This document shows, piece by piece, positions 60,254 through 64,000 of a stretch of DNA of 64,000 nucleotides. The stretch is taken from assembly GCA_011364965.1 (NCBI GenBank), contig RDOB01000006.1, forward strand, positions 116,244-180,243. Direction: 5' to 3'. The number at the start of each line of letters is the position of its first letter. Position 1 is the stretch's first letter. A program made the translations under genes and the position numbers. The notes below the pieces were generated by a model. It did not search any database and was not told the DNA's origin. It was given only the letters and a program-made list of their open reading frames with translations. The DNA comes from Candidatus Heimdallarchaeota archaeon (GTDB lineage Archaea > Asgardarchaeota > Heimdallarchaeia > Hodarchaeales > Hodarchaeaceae).

Positions 60254-61999
60254 CTACTTCTTTATTTCGTCTTCTTTAATCACACGGCGTAAGACTTTCC
60301 CAATGGTGGACAGAGGGAGCTCCTCTCGGAATTCAACTTTTCGGGGACGTTTATATCCTGTCATTTTATCTTTACACCATTCAATAATTTCCTCTTCAGT
60401 AGCAGTTTCTCCATCCTTAAGTACTAAATAAGCTGCCACGTATTCATTAGTTGGATCATCTTCACGAGGAAGGCCAATAACAGCAGCAAGTTTTACTTTT
60501 GGATGGCCATATAGTATATCCTCGATTTCTCGGGGGTACGCTTTAAACCCACTTACAATCACCATATCCTTCTTCCGATCAGTAATTATAACGTAGCCTT
60601 CTTCATCGATATGACCAATATCTCCCGTTAAAAAGAATTTCATACCCTCAAATTCGCGAAATACTTCAGCAGTAGCTTCAGGTTTATTCCAGTAACCCTT
60701 CATGATTTGAGGTCCAGCTATAGCGACTTCACCATCCTCACCAATTGGTAACTCCTTATTACCAGTTTCTAAATCAACAATTTTTACAAAAGTATCTGAA
60801 ACTGGGAAACCAACAGATCCAAATTTCCGCTGAATTTTATTTGTTGGATTGAGAGTAGCGAGAGGAGAAGTCTCAGACAATCCGTAAGCCTCAAAGACCG
60901 TTCCTCCTGTTATTCGTTCAAAATTTTTAGCTAATTCAGGAGCCAAGGGAGCAGCTCCAGAACCACAGCCTAAAATTGAGGACAAATCATATTTTTCAGG
61001 ATTTTGCGAATAAATGCTCACTATTGCTGCATAAATCGTTGGAACAGCATGAAGAATAGTTACCTTATGTTTAGCGATCTCCTCTAAAACAACGGAAAGA
61101 GGTGGGTTACCTGCTCGGGGATCGGGGATTGGAATTACTTTTGCTGCTTTGTATGCCCCACCAAGCATTGTTAAAGTTAAACCGTAAGCATGATACCATG
61201 GAAGAGCACCAATATAGACTTCTTTCCCATAGCGGAGCTTAAAAGGTTCAGCACCATCTTCTGGATGAAGCCAGACAAATTCATCCAACTGGAGGACATT
61301 AGAATACAGATTATAATGTGTTAACATTACACCTTTTGGTATGCCCGTTGTTCCTCCAGTATATATTAATGTTGCCAAATCTTCTTTGGGGTTAATCACG
61401 ATTCCCTCTGGTTTGGTTGTGTTGGCCTGCATAACGTCCTTGAAGAAAATAGTTTTGTCAATTTCGTAATATGGGCTTTTCGGAACTTTTCCAATTAAAC
61501 TACCAATAAATCCTTTAGCTTTGGAGAGAAAATCTTTCGCACTACAAATTATAACTTTTCTAACCATAGTTCCCTTTATAGCTTCGTACGCTGTGGGAGC
61601 AAACTTCGAGTGGTCAAAAGCAAATACAAAAGCTGTCTCTGAGTCCTTTAATTGATAGTTTAATTCATCTTTTGTATATGTTGGGTTGCAGGTGACCACA
61701 ACTGCTCCAGCTTTCAGGATTCCAAAAAATATTATTGGATAATGTGGTGTGTTCGGCAAAAACATCGCAATTTTATCACCCTTTTTCACTCCATTTTGAA
61801 TCAAGAAATTTGCAACTTGATTTGCTGCATTGTTTGCCTGTGCATATGTTGTTGTTGTTCCACTAAAAACAGTATAAGGTAATTCCCCACTTTTCTCAGC
61901 AGCGTTTTCTAATATTTTATATAGAGGTTCATTTGGATATTCAAGGGTTTTTTTCACATTTTGAGGCCAATGGTATTTATGCCAGATTCTATCTTCCAT
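60254..61999 (-). CDS. Long-chain acyl-CoA synthetase (AMP-forming)
   Basis: A 581-residue enzyme that activates a fatty acid to its CoA thioester by way of an acyl-AMP. The P-loop is LIYTGGTTGIPKGVMLTHYNL, followed by the usual YGLSETSP, LTGDIGHIDEEGYVIITDRKKDM and the late GKVLRRVIK with the catalytic Lys. I chose the ATG at 61999 (MEDRIWHKYHWP) with AAAGGATGG before it over an ATG at 62044 inside the upstream gene. It follows a Gfo/Idh gene by 41 bases in the same transcript. Substrate chain length is unknown; fatty acids or isoprenoid acids are possible. Confidence 0.92.
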   Translation of the reverse strand: MEDRIWHKYHWPQNVKKTLEYPNEPLYKILENAAEKSGELPYTVFSGTTTTYAQANNAANQVANFLIQNGVKKGDKIAMFLPNTPHYPIIFFGILKAGAVVVTCNPTYTKDELNYQLKDSETAFVFAFDHSKFAPTAYEAIKGTMVRKVIICSAKDFLSKAKGFIGSLIGKVPKSPYYEIDKTIFFKDVMQANTTKPEGIVINPKEDLATLIYTGGTTGIPKGVMLTHYNLYSNVLQLDEFVWLHPEDGAEPFKLRYGKEVYIGALPWYHAYGLTLTMLGGAYKAAKVIPIPDPRAGNPPLSVVLEEIAKHKVTILHAVPTIYAAIVSIYSQNPEKYDLSSILGCGSGAAPLAPELAKNFERITGGTVFEAYGLSETSPLATLNPTNKIQRKFGSVGFPVSDTFVKIVDLETGNKELPIGEDGEVAIAGPQIMKGYWNKPEATAEVFREFEGMKFFLTGDIGHIDEEGYVIITDRKKDMVIVSGFKAYPREIEDILYGHPKVKLAAVIGLPREDDPTNEYVAAYLVLKDGETATEEEIIEWCKDKMTGYKRPRKVEFREELPLSTIGKVLRRVIKEDEIKK

Positions 62000-62040
62000 A
62001 TTAATCCATCCTTTCATCGAAGTCGTGTTTTTCTTTGGGA

Positions 62041-63276
62041 TCATCTATAATTTTTAATAGATTTGGATTTCAGAAATTCTTCTATTCGCACAATTTTGCC
62101 TGTTTTAACAGATTCTTCTGCAGCAGCTCCAACAATTATAGACCAAAATCCTTCCTCGACCGTTGCAGTATTCGTTTCCTTACCCTGTATATTTGCTATG
62201 AAATTTTTGTGTTCAAAATAAGTCGCACCACTATGGCCATCCTCTTCAATATATTTAGGATACATAGGCGTAGAAATACGCGATGGATACCCCTCTCCGC
62301 GCATAACTTCAACATGAGTTTTGGGACGAGCTGCAGGGAGATAATCCTCATTCTCAGTTGCCTTTAGTCTCCCTTCCTCCCCGCAAATAATGATTTCTTC
62401 ATAAAACATTGGAGCAAACATGCAGAGATTGAAATTTGCTTGAATTCCGTTTTCATATTCAATCACCACATTAGCACTATCTAAGATATCTGATTTTTCA
62501 CCTTCGTATTCAAATTCTTTGAAATTAACGGCCATTTTACCCATAGCGTAGACAGTTTTTGGCTTAGCTTGAGCAAATAAGTTAATTAAGTCGAAATAAT
62601 GGCAACATTTCTCAACAAGTGTTCCACCAGAGAATTTAATGAATTTATTCCACTGATTGACTTTATCTAAGAATGGGACTCTATGTTCCATGATACTGAC
62701 CATATGGATTTTACCGAGGGATTGCCTCTCCAGTGCCTCGTGAATAGCTTCCACACTAATCGCTTTGTAACGATATTGCAATCCTATTTGTAAAACAGCA
62801 TTATAATCCTTTGCTAGTTTCAGGATTTCATACGCGTCCAGAACAGTGGTTGCCATAGGTTTTTCTAATAAAATATGTTTTCCAGACTTCATAGCAACTT
62901 TTAATACCTCTAAATGTGTATAATTGGGAGTACAGATTATCAATCCGTCCACTGCAGGATCATTACATGCATCTTCAAGGGAATCATATTCTGTAAGATC
63001 AATACCTGGATATAAAGTGAAAAACATTTGTTTTGCCACAACAATGCTCATTGGGTTTATATCATAGATTCCATGGATAATTGCTTGCCCCTCTGCCATG
63101 GTAATCCGCATATGTTCCATCCCCATCAACCCACACCCTATAATATTAAATTTAAATCGAGGTTTTTCAACTGCAAATAGATATTTATCTTTATCATCCA
63201 GATAATGGAAGATGGGGTTTCGAGCAAAATACTTACTACGAAATTCTTTTCCTTTTTTCATAATATTTGTCCTCAT
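62041..63276 (-). CDS. Gfo/Idh/MocA-family oxidoreductase, operon with an acyl-CoA synthetase
   Basis: A 411-residue NAD(P)-dependent oxidoreductase. The Rossmann motif is NIIGCGLMGMEHMRI (residues about 45-58), the Lys-Pro motif EKPMATTVLDA is near 135, and GGTLVEKCCHYFDL is the expected substrate-binding region near 210. It has a 35-residue N-terminal extension compared with the usual family start. It is different in sequence from the member at 34961. It is the first gene of an operon with the acyl-CoA synthetase; it diverges from the amidohydrolase gene. Substrate unknown. Confidence 0.9.
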   Translation of the reverse strand: MRTNIMKKGKEFRSKYFARNPIFHYLDDKDKYLFAVEKPRFKFNIIGCGLMGMEHMRITMAEGQAIIHGIYDINPMSIVVAKQMFFTLYPGIDLTEYDSLEDACNDPAVDGLIICTPNYTHLEVLKVAMKSGKHILLEKPMATTVLDAYEILKLAKDYNAVLQIGLQYRYKAISVEAIHEALERQSLGKIHMVSIMEHRVPFLDKVNQWNKFIKFSGGTLVEKCCHYFDLINLFAQAKPKTVYAMGKMAVNFKEFEYEGEKSDILDSANVVIEYENGIQANFNLCMFAPMFYEEIIICGEEGRLKATENEDYLPAARPKTHVEVMRGEGYPSRISTPMYPKYIEEDGHSGATYFEHKNFIANIQGKETNTATVEEGFWSIIVGAAAEESVKTGKIVRIEEFLKSKSIKNYR

Positions 63277-63442
63277 ATAGAATGCTTGTTGATTAATTAC
63301 ACAAAAGTAGTTTATTATGGTAAAAGAGATATTAGATTTAATTTTATAGATGGTTTACAGTATTAATAATTTCCTTAACAGATTTTCTGTGAGAGGGATA
63401 CTTTAATTAAAAGAAAAAATAGAATTAAAAGAAGGGATTTTT

Positions 63443-64000
63443 ATGAGTGACCTATTGATCAAAAATGCCGTAGTTTTGACTGTTAATACCAAAAATGAGG
63501 TTATCAAAAATGGGGGGGTTGTAATTACCGATAATATAATAACTCAAGTAGGTTCTATGGATCGATTGAAGGATTATACCGCAGAGGAAGAGTTAAATGC
63601 CAAAGGGATGGTTCTTATGCCAGGCTTTATCAATACTCACACTCACTTATCAATGACTCTTTTTCGTGGAGTTGCTGACGATGTTCCTGGGATTAATTGG
63701 TTACCCATCATTTGGTCCATTGAAAAAAACATAAATGAAGACTTCTGTTATTATGGTGCTCTGCTTGGGTGCCTCGAGATGATAAAATCAGGTACAACCT
63801 GCTTTGCTGATCAATATTGGTTCATGGATCGTGTAGCAACCGCTGTAAAAGAATCAGGTTTACGTGCTGATTTAGCTCAAGGGATACTTGAGTTGAATGA
63901 CCCCAACAAAGGCGTGAGAGAACTGAAGGAGAGTGTGGAATTTGCTACAAAATGGAATGGCGCTTTAAATGGACGTATTTCTTGCCGACTAGGGACACAT
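63443..64000 (+). CDS. Amidohydrolase, MTA/SAH-deaminase-like (3' end cut by window edge)
   Basis: The first 186 residues of a metal-dependent hydrolase related to 5'-methylthioadenosine/S-adenosylhomocysteine deaminases and chlorohydrolases. The N-terminal beta domain (LLIKNAVVLTVN) is followed by the metal-binding motif MPGFINTHTHLSMTLFRG, with H-x-H as in the family, and the GTTCFADQYWF segment. GAAGGGA lies 6-7 bases before the ATG at 63443. The C-terminal metal ligands and deaminase His/Asp lie past the window edge, so the substrate cannot be assigned. Confidence 0.9.
   Translation, partial: MSDLLIKNAVVLTVNTKNEVIKNGGVVITDNIITQVGSMDRLKDYTAEEELNAKGMVLMPGFINTHTHLSMTLFRGVADDVPGINWLPIIWSIEKNINEDFCYYGALLGCLEMIKSGTTCFADQYWFMDRVATAVKESGLRADLAQGILELNDPNKGVRELKESVEFATKWNGALNGRISCRLGTH

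Noticed and set aside
1..64000. CRISPR arrays, rRNA and tRNA genes
   Set aside because: No regularly spaced repeats, no rRNA-like stretch and no cloverleaf with a T-loop consensus were found by eye; a covariance-model scan would be needed to exclude intron-containing tRNAs.

Overview
The window looks archaeal. Start codons are often preceded by GGTG-type ribosome binding sites, several promoters carry AT-rich TATA boxes about 25-30 bases before the start, and the sequence is AT-rich throughout. The gene content fits: an archaeal fused lycopene cyclase, winged-helix regulators, a HEPN/MNT module and many Thr/Ser- and Asn-rich surface proteins with one C-terminal membrane anchor. My best guess is an Asgard archaeon of the Heimdall lineage, because carotenoid synthesis, light biology and this style of surface proteins occur together there. 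That is inference; no rRNA, tRNA or eukaryotic-signature gene here settles it.

1-6.9 kb is a carotenoid and light-response locus. crtI, a fused crtYcd-type lycopene cyclase and an unidentified multi-span membrane gene run leftwards. crtB and a regulator run rightwards from the shared promoter region. The regulator joins a winged-helix DNA-binding domain to a CarH-type adenosylcobalamin light sensor, with an exact W-x9-E-H motif and the cobalt-ligand His. A paired TTCATGAA palindrome lies in the crt promoter, and a similar pair lies before the regulator, which suggests an autoregulated, light-controlled carotenoid switch. An MFS exporter follows.

6.9-15.4 kb is mixed: a papain-fold-like protein with a decayed copy of its 3' end beside it, malQ, a chemoreceptor (MCP) pseudogene, two small unknown genes, a membrane-anchored serine hydrolase, an ATC-hydrolase-like protein, a GNAT protein, a ribbon-helix-helix regulator and a membrane protein. 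15.5-22.3 kb holds a MacB/LolD-type ABC ATPase with an 828-residue-class FtsX permease, then overlapping genes for a cohesin-like anchored protein and a large dockerin-containing secreted protein.

22.3-29.6 kb carries a surface protein, a two-domain regulator, a YbjQ protein, membrane proteins, csaA and an arginase-family protein lacking one metal-ligand His. 29.7-31.5 kb differs in composition: a decayed reading frame, a small ORF and an acidic, proline-rich protein with a ribbon-helix-helix segment, probably the remains of a mobile element. 31.5-48 kb holds an Old Yellow Enzyme, a HEPN/MNT toxin-antitoxin pair with a leaderless promoter, a Gfo/Idh oxidoreductase, surface proteins, a GH20 hydrolase, an anchored metallophosphoesterase, a YkgJ-type Cys protein, a HipA/PI-kinase-like protein and a second copy of the two-part GNAT protein.

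48-64 kb has a second LolD/FtsX system ending in a clear hairpin-plus-T-tract terminator, a winged-helix/zinc protein, a secreted beta-propeller, a soluble PAS histidine kinase, thymidine kinase, an M32 carboxypeptidase, an acyl-CoA ligase with a Gfo/Idh partner and the start of an amidohydrolase. No CRISPR array, rRNA, tRNA or intact transposase was found.
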